NCBI GenBank assembly: GCA_037043015.1
Contig: CM073323.1
Span: 28,114,758-28,178,757 of the forward strand
Direction: 5' to 3'
DNA from: Bryum argenteum
Taxonomy: Eukaryota; Streptophyta; Bryopsida; Bryales; Bryaceae
DNA: 64,000 nucleotides
The notes under the pieces were generated by a model. It was not told the DNA's origin. It was given only the letters and a program-made list of their open reading frames with translations, and made no database searches. Each line of letters begins with the position of its first letter. Position 1 is the first letter of the stretch. Below, one piece after another: positions 47,606-59,218 of this stretch. Made by a program: the position numbers and the translations under genes.

Positions 47606-48555
47606 TGTACAGTACCCTCCAGATGATTTACGAATTCAGCAGTGAGGGACAGTTTTCTATCAACTTTGAACATTGCTTGTGCACTCAAAAATGATCCGAT
47701 TTCAAAACCGTAAAGTGGGTTGCAACCGCAATGAAGACTACTACCTCTCCAACACTATTGTACACATTCATCAATGAAAGGAATATGAACGATCAAAAAT
47801 ACTTCATACACTATCGACAAATAAGTGTTACCATTCTTTGCTTCAATTTGAATGTTCATACAAGCTTGCAAATTTGAAATGAGCTTGCAGGTTTGTTCTT
47901 TAAATAGTGTGGCACATTCGTAATGCATGATTTGAATCTCTTCCTCTCGTGTTGTGGTGTGGAGCAGTTTTTGTAAAGGTATTACATAGTATTTATAGTA
48001 GATTGATAAGTCATTCCTTAAGATCGGCAAGAATAACAAACATATTTGAGCTTAGTAAGCAATTCATGAGAGATATCACTCAATGTCTCATGCACCACCC
48101 TTTACTTTCTAGTGCAACATTGTGGAGGAGTGAGAAGGGCTTTTACAAGCTTTGACAGAAATTCTTTAAATTTGAAGAATATTAAAGACTCCGCTCCAGA
48201 TTGTAGCATGAAGTAAAAGTGATACAAATCATGCATTAGAATGATCTACAATATCTAAAGAACAAAATTGCAAGCTCAATTCAAATTTGCAAGCTAGAAT
48301 GAACATTCAAATTGAAGCAAAGGATGGTAACACTTGTTTGTCGATAGTGTATGAAGTATTTCTCATCGTTTATATTCCGTTCATTGTTGAATGTGTGCAA
48401 TCATATCAAAGATGTAGTAGTCTTCATTGTGGTTGCAACGCACTTCACGGTTTTGAAATCGGATCATTTTTGAGTGCACAAGCAATGTTCAAAGTTGATA
48501 GAAAAATTGTCCTTGAATGCTGAATTCGTAAATCATCTGGAGGGGACTGTACAAA
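47606..48555. repeat. Large inverted repeat, arms about 300 bp
   Basis: The left arm (about 47606-47920) reappears inverted at about 48240-48555. Outer ends are GTACAGTACCCTCCAGATGA and TCATCTGGAGGGGACTGTAC. Matching blocks in opposite orientation include AACATTGCTTGTGCACTC, AATGATCCGATTTCAAAACC and AAGTGTTACCAT. The spacer is about 320 bp. Both arms encode the related peptide MNIQIEAKxGNTxLSIVYEV, on opposite strands. It is either a foldback element or an inverted gene-fragment duplication; a transcript would form a long hairpin. Confidence 0.75.
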
Positions 48556-49547
48556 CAATGATCAAAGTCCCGAGCATGTCTGTGTTTGAATATGTCACTT
48601 GTTTGGTTTTTGAGAAATGTAACAATCTCACAACGATACCAAAGCTTCCCGATCTAATTTTCTAAAATAGATTCAACCAGTAATCATCTTCATCGAATCA
48701 CATAAACTCCACTTATTGTTGCATGACTTTCTAGTATCACAAGAAAGAAGAAACATTCAACTCTTGTGAACATTCATATTAATCTCGTTCCTAAAAAATT
48801 CCAGATTTTCTACTTGTGTAAGCATTACTACCTATTTTCTTCGAACCCAACATCATATTCTCTTCTTTCGAAAAGCTTCAAAATCATAACAAAATGTTCT
48901 GATTGTTACGTGCCATGCTTTCTTTGTTAAGATAAAACATGGTTGTACTGCAACCATTCCTGAATTCTCCTTAGACTTTGCAGCTCCAACATTTTTATAC
49001 GATAACACATCATAAATGATACGAAATAATCAAAATACAAACTTCCTGACTTGATCATTGTACTTTGTGAGTCAGTGGTGGAAAGATTGTCTTAACCTTG
49101 TTTGAAGGCGGACTTGATGTGCTTCTACATAAGTTTTACCTTCACAGGACATGTAAAACCTTGACATTCAACGTTTTGGAACTAAATAACTAAAGAGCCA
49201 TATGTTTTAAATATATATTCGTTGGATCGAGGTATTAAGCGGTTGAAAAGAATGATTCCAATGAGCAATAAGCAACATCATAAAAGTCAGTAATAAGACA
49301 TTGAATGTGAAAAAATTAGAGCAAGATACCATACTTGATCTTCACACTAGCTACTCAAAACTGCTGAAAAAACACAGAGCCCAGCTTGTTGGACCTCGGA
49401 AGCTTCACTGACAACTACATTAGCAACCAACGTCAATCTAGAATGCAATATGATTTACAAGGGCGTGCCCACAATCTACGATCAACACTACTCTCATGCA
49501 TCCAAGCTAATGAAAGACTACACCTGTATGGTACAAAGGGAGTGGTA
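48556..49547. other. AT-rich spacer, no gene seen
   Basis: No recognised coding sequence or element ends. The plus-strand frame running into the inverted repeat (to 48665, with CNNLTTIPKLPDL) is faintly LRR-like, but too short to call. Confidence 0.35.
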
Positions 49548-52417
49548 TCAATGGAAGAAAGGGAATGGTATCCTTTTTTTTGAGAAAAGCAGGAGTAGGA
49601 CGCTGAACAGAGTTACCAAAACCGCAACGATTCGAAGCACAAGAGGCAAAAAGCGGAGCACATCCTGACGCACAGGCTTCTTCCTGTAGGTTCTCTTCAG
49701 CAGCTGTTGATCCGACAACGAAAAGTCGCCTTTGGCAGGAAGCAACTTCGTTCGAGTCACCACTTCCTCCACTGTCAGCCCCTGATCAGTTTCCCTCACA
49801 TTGTACACAGAGGAATGGACCTCACTCTCATCACCTGACGGGATTGGAAGAAGGGTCGACCGCTTGACAACCTCGCGCACTTTCACACCCTCAGGAGTTT
49901 CTTCAGACCCAGCCACAGACGAAGACACTGAAGCTTTGATTTGCAAGTATGCTTCTGAGCCCTCCGTGAAATGCTTCTTCTTTGGACGCAGCTTGCCATC
50001 CCATATACTCTTCGCTTTCTCGGTCTCTGCTCTCTCCCTCTCAAACTCCCGTATCAGATCAGTCGAGCCATCTGCATCCATCTTGTATACTGCCTCACTG
50101 TATGTTGGCACCTTCGATGTTGTAGCTCGCAGTACCTTGTACCCGTTCACTGACTCCCATCGCCCTGCTTCATCCACGATCACCTCTTTGTCTGCATCAA
50201 ATTCGGGAAGGTGTTTCGTCTTTCTCTTCTCCCCTTTCTCCTCTTTAACCTCTTTCTTCCGCCCCTGTTTCGACTCTCCAGAAGTTCCGCGTCGATGCTT
50301 CCTCTGCAATTGCCATTCTAAAACCGTTTCAATATCTTCCCACTTCGAGTGAATGCCATACTCGGTTGATAATCAGGCTCTGGCTATGCTTGCAATTTGG
50401 CTAGAATGTTTGTCAACCTTGCAATATAGCTTGATTACTACACGACTAGCTTTGGTAGGAGTCCTCAGTGGGCGATGATTTCAACAAAGCTTTAAGAGAT
50501 GAAGTTGTTGAGGATGCATAAGTGTAAAAATATAAGCACATAGTATAAAGAGCTGAACCTGCGTAATAGAACCGCTTGCATCACTTGAATCGTTCTTCGT
50601 TGACTCCTTACTGCACAGATAGTAAGTATCAGCTTCTTCTCTTAAGGAAGCAATAGAATGGATGAGCCTCCCGTCGCTACTAAACATATTCAAAACAAAG
50701 AAACACTAGACTAATTGATTGCATATCAAAGTGGCATTTGAGCAACCCATACAACTCATCATAGATTCTGGAGTGCAACAGCCATGCATTTACTGTAGAC
50801 TCTATAACCAAAAGCTTCGGTATGCCTCAGCTAAATACTGAAGACAATGTAGATATCTGAAATACAAAGCTGTACATACTTCGAGATGCAAACTAAGTGA
50901 AAATTCACTGCTGCATGTTTAGAGGGCCAAGGATAGATTAGAAAACAATCGTAAATAGAACTAAATTTGTATCGCTGAAGAACGTATCGGTAGACCCACA
51001 CGTATGCAACGAATTCGAGGGCAATCCTCATGATACCTACTCGCAAGAAACATGAGGATGTCTTTGAGCACTTGTAATTAACATCTATGTGTGCACGTTT
51101 GTTTACTCGAAAAGCCGCCCACACATAGACTGAATTGAATGCAAAGAGGACCAAGTATGGACACATAGCAGATCCTCCGTAAAGAACGTCATTACTGTGT
51201 ACAGGCTAATGCACTTGAGCAGCATTCAAATAAGAACATCTTTTGCACCATGAGAACCATGGCAAATCTGGACACAAGAATTTAAGTTCTTACTCGACCA
51301 GCCAGGGCCTCTTGAAAGAATGTTCATGTTAATTACCAACAATTGAAAAATAGAGTTGAAATATAACTAAAGAAAAATGTGAAAAGAATTGCTCACCTCG
51401 CACGATGATGTTCATCTCTTTCCTCGTGATGCTCGTCTCGCTTCTCGCGATGCTCGTCTCCCTTCTCGCGGTGCTCATCTCTCTTCTCGCGGTGCTCGTC
51501 TCTCTTCCCGCGGTGCTCATCTCTCTTCTCGCGGTGATCGTCTCTCTTCTCGTAATGCTCGTCTCTCTTCTCGTGATGCTCGTCTCTCTTCTCGCGATGC
51601 TCGTCTCTCTTCTGGTGATGCTTGCCATTGGCATCGGCATTCGACACGCCCTTGATATTGAAACCACCACTTTCGCTCACTAACAACTGCTTCCCCTTGC
51701 GAGCTACAAAACCTTCACGAGCAGCCTCTTTCGAGAGGTCTCTACTGCAGGGGCCACACAGAAAGAATAATGAAGCTGAATCGAATGTTAAAACTTCAAT
51801 TCGGACCAAAAAAAAGAAGAAGAACGGTTCAAGCCTCCCACCTGCGAGTGCTCTCGCGACGCATAACAGTCTCTCTGGAGCCATCTCTGCAGCACAAGAA
51901 AAATCTGGTCAACAAACATGAAGCCAAAAAATTGAGAAATTAGTCAAATTGTGAGAGGGTCTGGCAGGCACCTGCGTCCAACGGGGTCCTGGTTGACATA
52001 AATTTCGTTCTCGTTCGGGATGTCGTCCTCGGAGACGATTTCTGAGAACGAGTCAGCATACTTGGAGCGGCGTTTGCGGTTGACGACTTCGTGATCAGGC
52101 TCATCGTTGTCAAGGTTGGCGAGCTTGGCTCTCTGCACCTGCGCTTGGAGTGACGTTGCATTATCGCTGTTTCGCTCTATAACGGATTCCAGCGTTTCCA
52201 CATCGCCATCCTTTCGCCGCTTGGGTTTCTCCCTTCGCAGCACTTTCAAAAGCGTGCCCACGAAACCTAGCCCCGCCACTATGCCTACTCCCAGCAGCAC
52301 ATTCCGCTGCGTCTTGTTCAGCTTCCGCTTGCTGCGAACCTCAACCACTCCTCCTCCACTGGGCTCCACATCCACTTCCACCTCCACTTCCTCCATTCTC
52401 CCTGCAATGCGCTTCAA
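49548..52417 (-). CDS. Unrecognised two-membrane-segment protein with KRDEH heptad repeats
   Basis: I infer five exons: 52417-51972, 51886-51842, about 51744-51397, 50679-50559 and 50360-49548. All have GT/AG ends and compatible phases, giving about 590 residues. A second ATG at 52396 is an alternative start. Residues about 40-60 (VLLGVGIVAGLGFVG) form a hydrophobic segment after a basic stretch. Exon 3 encodes about nine tandem heptads of the type KRDEHRE (about residues 209-275), highly charged and probably helical. Exon 5 begins YGIHSKWEDIETVLEWQ, continues with two similar RExVxRxxLLP segments, and ends with a strongly hydrophobic segment (about 555-579) followed by a KKR tail. Those features suggest an integral membrane protein with a long charged loop. 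No domain or family was recognised, and no function is proposed. Confidence 0.75.
51405..51625 (-). repeat. Coding minisatellite, 21-bp unit
   Basis: About ten 21-bp units (plus strand CTCGTCTCTCTTCTCGCGATG type) lie inside exon 3 of the gene at 49548-52417 and encode KRDEHxE heptads. The unit is a multiple of three, so copy-number changes keep the frame. Confidence 0.85.
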
Positions 52418-52603
52418 AACCTAAAACCCTGGCAATCACGCCATGCTCACAAATTTCGTGGAATCAACTGCAGCAATTGTCATTTGATTTAAGCTACTGG
52501 TGTCCTGATCACGGAGAAACCTAAAGGGAGTTAGGAAGTGAGGATTTTGCATATGTATTTGAATAGTGTGGGCGGCGGGTTAATTTTAGCGCCTAGGCTG
52601 ATA

Positions 52604-52830
52604 TGACGTGACAGGTCGCCACGTGGGATCCGGTTGTGCCACGTGACAGATGCCAGGGGGGATGAGAAAGGGTAGGAGCCAATGAGAGAGTGAGCACCAA
52701 ATGCACCTGCCACTTGTCGTGATGAAGCTTGTGAAGTTTGAGCCACGTACAGATAGGGGAATGGGTATTCTAATCATCTTTATCCAATCGAACCCTAAAG
52801 TAGTCATTGTGCTATAAAAAGGCCGAGGGA
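52604..52830. promoter_or_regulatory. G-box cluster and TATA box upstream of the minus-strand gene
   Basis: Two perfect CACGTG boxes (52620-52625 and 52640-52645) follow a TGACGTGA site (about 52604), with another ACGT core near 52744. These are the standard bZIP/bHLH binding sites of plant promoters. A plus-strand TATA-like CTATAAAAAGGCC lies at about 52811-52823, which could serve a divergent transcript or an LTR-like promoter. The cluster is about 190-330 bp upstream of the minus-strand start codon. Confidence 0.45.
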
Positions 52831-52922
52831 TGACACATTCGAGTCGGTATATGTGAGTAGAACTTCATTGTTGTCTCAGACACTAGAAAATTATGTTCAG
52901 TGTAACCACATTATCTGATCAG

Positions 52923-52967
52923 GGTAGTTGTTTGCTTTGACTTTTTTTTACTGAGCAAACAACTACC
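52923..52967. repeat. Perfect hairpin, 14-bp stem
   Basis: GGTAGTTGTTTGCT at 52923-52936 pairs exactly with AGCAAACAACTACC at 52954-52967 across a 17-nt T-rich loop. It could be a terminator-like or foldback sequence; no flanking element was defined. Confidence 0.7.
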
Positions 52968-53605
52968 AATAGTATAAAACTGTCCATGGAATACCCACAA
53001 ATACACCCGCGTGTCCTCAATTACAAGAGCGAGCAGATGTAAAACACCAATCTGACATATACATTCAGAAAAGCTCCACAATGTTCCTGCTTCGAAATGA
53101 GCTCCCTGATCCTGCACGATGAGAAAGCTCGACCGCGTCGAACACCATGCAATGAGCTAGAACGGCCTCGAAGAACACCCCCTGCGATGGGCTAGCAGCG
53201 AATGAACGACCTCTACGTTGACGGCCAGCGTCAATATTCATCCCACGAAGAATTACAGTTACTGTAGCTGGTTTCAAATCCCCGCCGGCTAGTAACCATT
53301 CCTGGGTCTCCCTCCCTACCGGATGAGGCAGCGCGGAAGGAGTACTGTAGCGCGGTGGATGCACATGGAAACATGGAATTTTTCTATTGCAATGCAGATG
53401 GGGCACGGGTGGCTCGAATTTGCGAGGTAGATTTTGGACAACTGTTGGTCTCGTGACAAGGCTCATGAGGAACAGTGCTTGATTCTCGGCAAAGTCTCAT
53501 GGAGAACAGGGTTGGACATTGGCGAATATGAAATACTCACTCCAATACGCCTAACGTAGCTTTCTCCCTGGTGCTGCACTCATCACTAGTGTTAAAGGGG
53601 ACTAA
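52968..53605. other. Moderately GC-rich spacer with an open minus frame
   Basis: A 133-codon minus frame (53065-53466) is open, but no start context, domain or homologue is recognised, and the plus strand is comparably featureless. It may be part of an LTR-type element or a decayed gene. Confidence 0.3.
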
Positions 53606-53827
53606 CTACACTGAATAGGTAGATTAGTGTTAAATACACTAATTTATTTAAACATATTATAAGATTTTACTGTTGGTCAATATTTTTACCCTCTACATCC
53701 GTCAAGATGTGGATCCTTCTAGAGTATTGGAGTCAACACTCTTAGTAATTATTTTTTACCATAAGTAAAAACTTATAGCATTTTCAAATCTTATAAAATC
53801 TTACACTAATCTACCTATTCAGTGTAG
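53606..53827. mobile_element. MITE family B, copy 2
   Basis: Ends CTACACTGAATAGGTAGATT and the inverted TCTACCTATTCAGTGTAG; 222 bp, closely matching 17029-17250 and 63545-63767. Non-coding. Confidence 0.85.
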
Positions 53828-54356
53828 TGAACATAGTTAGTGAATTCTCTGATTGAAAGTAAAAAGTTGTAGGGAAAATAAAACTAGTGCAGAATATAGT
53901 AGTCATAATTTCACAAGTACAAAATTGCATTGTGACATCCGTAATGATCTGTCCCTAGTAGTGACGTAGAGTGCTTGCTTTAACTGTGCTTTTTAATGAC
54001 ACCAAAATAAATTATTATATGTGTCACTTTTCCTTAGATTTTTATTTTTTTCGTGATAAATAGACTATACCTTACTAAATTAGTAAAAGCTTTAAGAAAG
54101 AGTTATTTGGATTAATTTAAATCTCAATTAAAAGCACAAATTAAACAAGCACTCTGCGTTACTAGGGATAAGGCATTACAAACCAAAGTCTGGAAAGAGC
54201 CTAAGGTCAATACAAATGCAGCCTACAAAAATGGCCAAATAGCCTATTAGATTTTGGACTTGTAGGAATAAAACTCATGAGAATAGTATATCTATTACAA
54301 TGTAGGAGCAAAAAATTGCCCTATTAATATTTATAACTTAACCTACTTGATATGAG

Positions 54357-54446
54357 GAATGTAGGAGAATAGCTAGTAAAAATCAAAATACTTTTCGGGA
54401 GGAATGTAGAAGAATAGCTATTAAAAATCAAAATACTTTTCGGATG
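54357..54446. repeat. Tandem duplication, about 46 bp, two copies
   Basis: Two adjacent units containing AAAAATCAAAATACTTTTCG and GAATGTAGGAGAATAGCTA with few differences. Confidence 0.75.
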
Positions 54447-54704
54447 TTCATCTGAACGACACCTACATTGCAAATTTTAGTGTAATGATTGTAGTCTTTT
54501 ATGTTGTAAGCAAAAAACTATTGCAAATACTCAGTTTGTCTCTTGGACTTTTCAACAATAAAAGTAATATTTTACTTTTTTCCAAGCAATGTTTTTCTTT
54601 TATTTGAAGCTCTTGACATGCTCGGATCCTGCGCCTGATGTTGCTAGAATGCTTGCCCAATTTAGACTCGAAGTTGATTTGAAATTCAAGCTTGAATTTC
54701 GACC

Positions 54705-55856
54705 TTAATCCCCAGATGGTTTGACTCATTCATTTGTACAAAAAAAGAACACATACTCAAAATAGTCTTACAAGTAGAAAAGGTAAGTTATTCAAATCTC
54801 AATCGTACATTCTTGTAGTAGACATATTGTACATCATGTGGCTCAAATTTTGAGTCATGAGGCCTCATAAATTGCCAGATCAGAACGTATAAGTACACAA
54901 AAAACATCACAAAATTTCAGCATTTTCACTTTGAAGTGAAAATACTATTTGTAGACTTGGTGCAATAAAATATCTACTCACTATGAAGATATTAACCTCA
55001 TCTCAATAGTACCTTTGAACAAAACATATCCATGAAAAAAAATTCTTTGCGCTAATAACAGCCTTTGTAATGGTGAAATTGCCAAAAAATTTACAAAGAA
55101 AAAATAGTCTAAAACTCAACCCTTTGCAACTCAAATCCGTAAAACTCTAATTTTGTCAAGGTTTCTACCACCGGAACTAGACCTCTAATTCGAACCCATA
55201 AAGAAAAAAAAAATGTCAAAATCCAAGTGTGGTGAATGAAGGAGATATAGCTCCTAAAAAATCATTCATTTATTTACTTTTTTCATTGTAGAAACATCAT
55301 TGCAAATCCAACACAAAAGTTATTTGGATAAAAAATCTTCCAACTAAGAAGTTACCGGCCTTCATGTTAAGATCATTAGGCTATAAAAATCTCATACAAA
55401 CATCTTTTTGATTTCCTATAATTACCTTACAAAGGTTGAAAACTGCCCGATGATTGAAAACTCAAAAACAAGAGCTGCCTTTACTAAAATGCATGCCATT
55501 TATTCATATGTCATTATATAAATTTGCAATTTTTATCACACATAATAGACTTGATCTGGGACACAATCCAAGGGATTTGATCCAAAACAAACTCCAGATG
55601 AAGTTATGGCTCTTCAAAGTTTTGACCCTTCATCCAAAATGTCATCATCCAAAGCAAGAGCTAACTTCACTAAAATGCATGCCATTTCTTCATACGTCAT
55701 TATATGGATATGCAATTTTTACCACACATGGTAGATTTGATTTGGGACCCAATCCAAGTGATTTCATCCAAAACAAACTCCAGATGAAGCTATGGCTCTT
55801 CAAAGTTTCTTCCCTTCATCCAGAATGTCATATTTCGACATTCGGCAAGGGGTTAA
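54705..55856. mobile_element. TTAA-flanked element, family P6, 1.15 kb
   Basis: TTAA at 54705-54708 followed by TCCCCAGATGG, and GGCAAGGGG before TTAA at 55853-55856. The right end carries a small palindrome (GACATTCTGG / ATGTCATATTTCGACAT region). An internal segment of about 185 bp is tandemly duplicated (ACTAAAATGCATGCCATTT and CCAAAACAAACTCCAGATGA occur twice, near 55475-55600 and 55670-55790). A 149-codon ORF across the duplication is a by-product. It is related to 3123-3878 (inverted) and 30660-31260. Confidence 0.65.
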
Positions 55857-56628
55857 GGATTGATGCTAAATCAAGTCAAGTAAAATCTCCAAAATTAAAG
55901 TAGGATGCATTTTCTTTTGTACTTAAAAAACCAAGTTTTGAAGTTTCAAAAGCAAAGCGGTGTGAAATTTGGCCCACTTTTTTGATTCGGTATTTCAATG
56001 TCATGTATTATTTGGGCAAACTTGGTGGATGAATTTGTATAATACAGTGATGAAGGATATTTGCCTTCATTAGCAATATTCATTAGGCTTGTATAATGTA
56101 TTCCATGGACAGCGCGAGAAGTTGACGAATACTGTACGAGTTTTCGGGTTTGCTACCACGCAACACGAGGACGGAAGCTGCGGCGAGCTCTGTAGAGAGA
56201 GGTGATACAATTTCGTTTTTGATGAGCAAATGCTGGCAACAGTTTTAGAATCGTGAGCCCAATGTTAAAGCAAGAACTTCGGTGGTTTCAATGGCTATAG
56301 CCGGATATGACCATGGACACAACAGATCAATCAAGCATTGTGGCTTGCGCAGTCTTGGGTCAAGACTGCACATTCTTGCATCTTTGAGTTCTGCGGATAT
56401 TACAACTGGGCTTGATAGCATGTTCAGTATTCCAATTCATGAACCCCGGAATGCATTTAGCTCTCAAGACTTTCATCATCAGAAGTTTCAAACTGAAACA
56501 TCGTGAATTGAGTGTGTTACACATGCGACAGTATTCTCTCTGATCATGAGTGCCAAGGGACGGAAGACCCTCTGCAATTCTCAATCGAAGAAAAACATAT
56601 ATCACTCCATGAGTGGACAATGTTTTTA

Positions 56629-58480
56629 TTACAGAATAGTTGATGTTTTCACAAGTGCGACTGGTCTACTCAGCCATCAATGGCGGGTGGGCAGATCGCG
56701 AGAAGATGATTTCCATGGCAAGGGAGGCAGTGTTAAGATGCAGAGACCTTCTCACATGCACTTCACAAAAATCAGGCTCTGCGTCTGAGCTCCACTAATT
56801 CACACCTCTATCCCAGAATCTAAAGAAGCACCTACTACAAACTAGCAGCAAGCATCCTATTCATGGACGCTATGGAAGGGGGGGGGGGGGGGTTGTACAG
56901 ACAGGTTAATTGACATCAACTCCCGCTTCGTCCGTCAGAACCTTCAGTTGGCTGATTATTGGCTGATCGCTGTACAGACAAATTCATACTGCTCCAAACT
57001 TTCCTTGGGAGTGCTCCATGTGATAAGCGGTGTCGTGTCCTTCGCAGTACCTATATTGACACCAGTAACATAGGCGCATAGCCTCATCGACGTGGAATTG
57101 CGTGCCGATCAAGGTCTTCGGACGTCAAAAATGACAGAGCTCATGTGCATCAATCTTGAAGGGCGAACAGCAGCTATGGGGATCGAGGGAGGCGGGGGGG
57201 AGTGGCTCAGGGGGGAGAAGTGGGTCAGGCGGGTTCCAGAGGCTTCTTGGGGTACCATCGTGATCCTGAGCCATCTTTGTTGCGAGTTTTCTCGAACCTC
57301 CGACAAGCAGCAGCAACGATTGCGCTTTTGCCGCACACGCCCTGAATTAGACCCACAACAGCTGAAAGGGATAATGACTACAACTCGAAACTCGAATTCG
57401 TGATCGATTTCACATTCTAGCAGGAACTCGGACCAAGCTGCAACAGCATCGCAATGCCGGGCGTGTCGAAGCAACTGTGCAGAACGGTTGCGTGGGCACT
57501 ACGGCAGTGGAAAAAAGCATATCTTTGTTCACGTACCTACCCCGGTACGTTTCTGTTTGTAGGAGGAAGAATCATGAAGGAACTTTATATATTTATTTGA
57601 TTATTTATATTTATATTTATTTATTTGTATACGCATCAAACACAGACATTGTTTCCTCGCAAGCAACTCGCAAGCCGCAGCCGAGGCCCATGGCTGTGGG
57701 GGCGTCGGCCATCGCCCAGGCTCAGCCAGCTTTCAATAGTAACCTCGAGGAGCCTCATGCACGGGACTGTCGCAGGACCGGGCTGCTGCTCTTTCAACTA
57801 CACTAAAAATTATATTTAGTGTTGGCAACACTAAACACGAACAACAACACCAATTGTCAACAAGGGTAGAATTGTAGCAACTCTCATTGTCAATTCCAAC
57901 ACCAATTGAGAACAATAGTAAGAATTAAAGAATTGAAAAGTGAAGAAGTTGACATTTAGTGTTAGATTTTGATTTGGTGTTAGCCAACTTGCAACTGTGG
58001 TGACTAAAAGGGGGGCTATTATTAAGACATGGTGGCCCCCAATACACTAATTGTCTACAAGTTGCCTATGAAAGGGAGGTTGCCATAAAGAAAGGGTAGC
58101 CACCCAATACACTAATTGTCCACAAGTTGACTAATAGTGTTGGAGCATGATGGTGATAACTACACCAATTGTCATCCAACACTAAATATAATTTTTAGTG
58201 TAGTGGATCTGATTCTAAGTTTTGTTTGTCTTTCTTATTCTCATGATCAATGTAAGGCATTATAAAAATTGAATCAACTTATACCTAAGTAAATTTCTAA
58301 AAACTGAACAAAAATAGATGTACTTTACAACAATGTCACAAAGTATACTAGATTAGAAAAATTTAATGTATACTCTTACATCCATTCAATTATGATAGAG
58401 GTAATTGTAAATTCCTATAGTTTCTTTCATATCACTTTTTCTACACATTGGTTTAGAAGTTACTCTAAAATTAACTTGTA
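56629..58480. repeat. Segmental duplication, copy A
   Basis: Highly similar, in the same orientation, to 61168-64000: starts GTTGATGTTTTCACAAGTGC, passes TCAATGGCGGGTGGGCAG and GCCTCATCGACGT, and ends in the GTATACTAGATTAGAAAAA region. Differences are a 14-base G run near 56879, short indels, the absence of the hAT insertion found in copy B, and a different MITE at the shared site. The offset of about 4.54 kb brackets the kinase gene. Confidence 0.85.
57798..58203. mobile_element. MITE family A (28-bp perfect terminal inverted repeats)
   Basis: A 406-bp element whose first 28 bases (starting CTACACTAAAAATTATATTT) are the exact inverse of the last 28. The interior has repeated ACACTAATTGTC and CACCAATTGTC motifs and no coding frame. 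Flanks are TTTCAA left and TGGATC right. The termini resemble family B elements. Confidence 0.9.
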
Positions 58481-59218
58481 GTTACTTTGGACTTGTTTTT
58501 ACAATCACAAAGTTAGCAAAAATGGAATTGAAGTTAATTAGTAGTAATTTAAAGTCATAAAAACAAATGTTACATAAGAATTTCCAAATATGTATATTAT
58601 TTTGGATTTATATTTTTATTACTTTGATGTATAAAACATGGATGTGTTATAAGATGCAAGAGATGTTCTCTAAAGAGAAATTTGCAAAGCCAAACTTAAA
58701 CTGCGCATTTAAATTTAGCTTTTTTTTTAGTAAAGCCAAATTTCAATTTTAACCCCATCAAATGAGTTGCCCAAAATCTCAAAAAACCCAATCAGTTCTC
58801 CTGGATTGTTAGGGGTTAGAATGGGAGTTCAAGTGTACTGTTGCTGATTGAATAAATTGAATAAGATACAACTCACATCCGCTTTGCTATACCTCGAACT
58901 TGAATGGCAAACTTCTGCTATATACACTGAAATTGGAATATATAGGAAGTCAGTCGTACACACTACATACTAGTGAAATGGTTTAGTATACCGATTGCAC
59001 TTGCAACCCTTTGTAATAATTTAGTTTAATTTTTAGTACAAGTAATCACTATGTAATAACTTAGAGCAAACTGCCCTAAAGGAAAAGCATAGGGCAACTA
59101 AAGAAGCTTCTACTCCTAGATTGAAAGTCTAGGGCAAGGAGAGGTCCAAAAAATGACACGAAGTGTTATTTGTATGCTATCCTTCTTGAGCATCTAGGAA
59201 CTATCTTTCGAGGACTCA
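58481..59218. other. AT-rich spacer downstream of the kinase gene
   Basis: It contains a short TTAA-type remnant (TTAACCCCATCAAATG at about 58750 to GTTAGGGGTTAG at about 58806) and probably the kinase 3' UTR near 59100-59218. No gene was recognised. Confidence 0.4.

Noticed and set aside
48474..48665. LRR-like peptide CNNLTTIPKLPDL
   Set aside because: Too short, with no neighbouring leucine-rich units; it could be chance.
49801..50352. 183-codon plus-strand ORF
   Set aside because: Antisense shadow of the last exon of the minus-strand membrane-protein gene, which has consistent splice sites and phase.
51405..51655. Possible CRISPR-like regular repeats
   Set aside because: The 21-bp units are contiguous without spacers and lie in frame inside an exon; it is a coding minisatellite in a plant-type genome.
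53065..53466. 133-codon minus-strand ORF
   Set aside because: Composition is plausible for coding, but there is no recognised domain, start context or splice structure.
55454..55903. 149-codon plus-strand ORF with two similar halves
   Set aside because: Produced by the internal 185-bp duplication of a TTAA element; not a protein-coding gene.
57109..57474. 121-codon minus-strand ORF in segment A
   Set aside because: The matching position in segment B is frameshifted and the peptide is not conserved between the copies.
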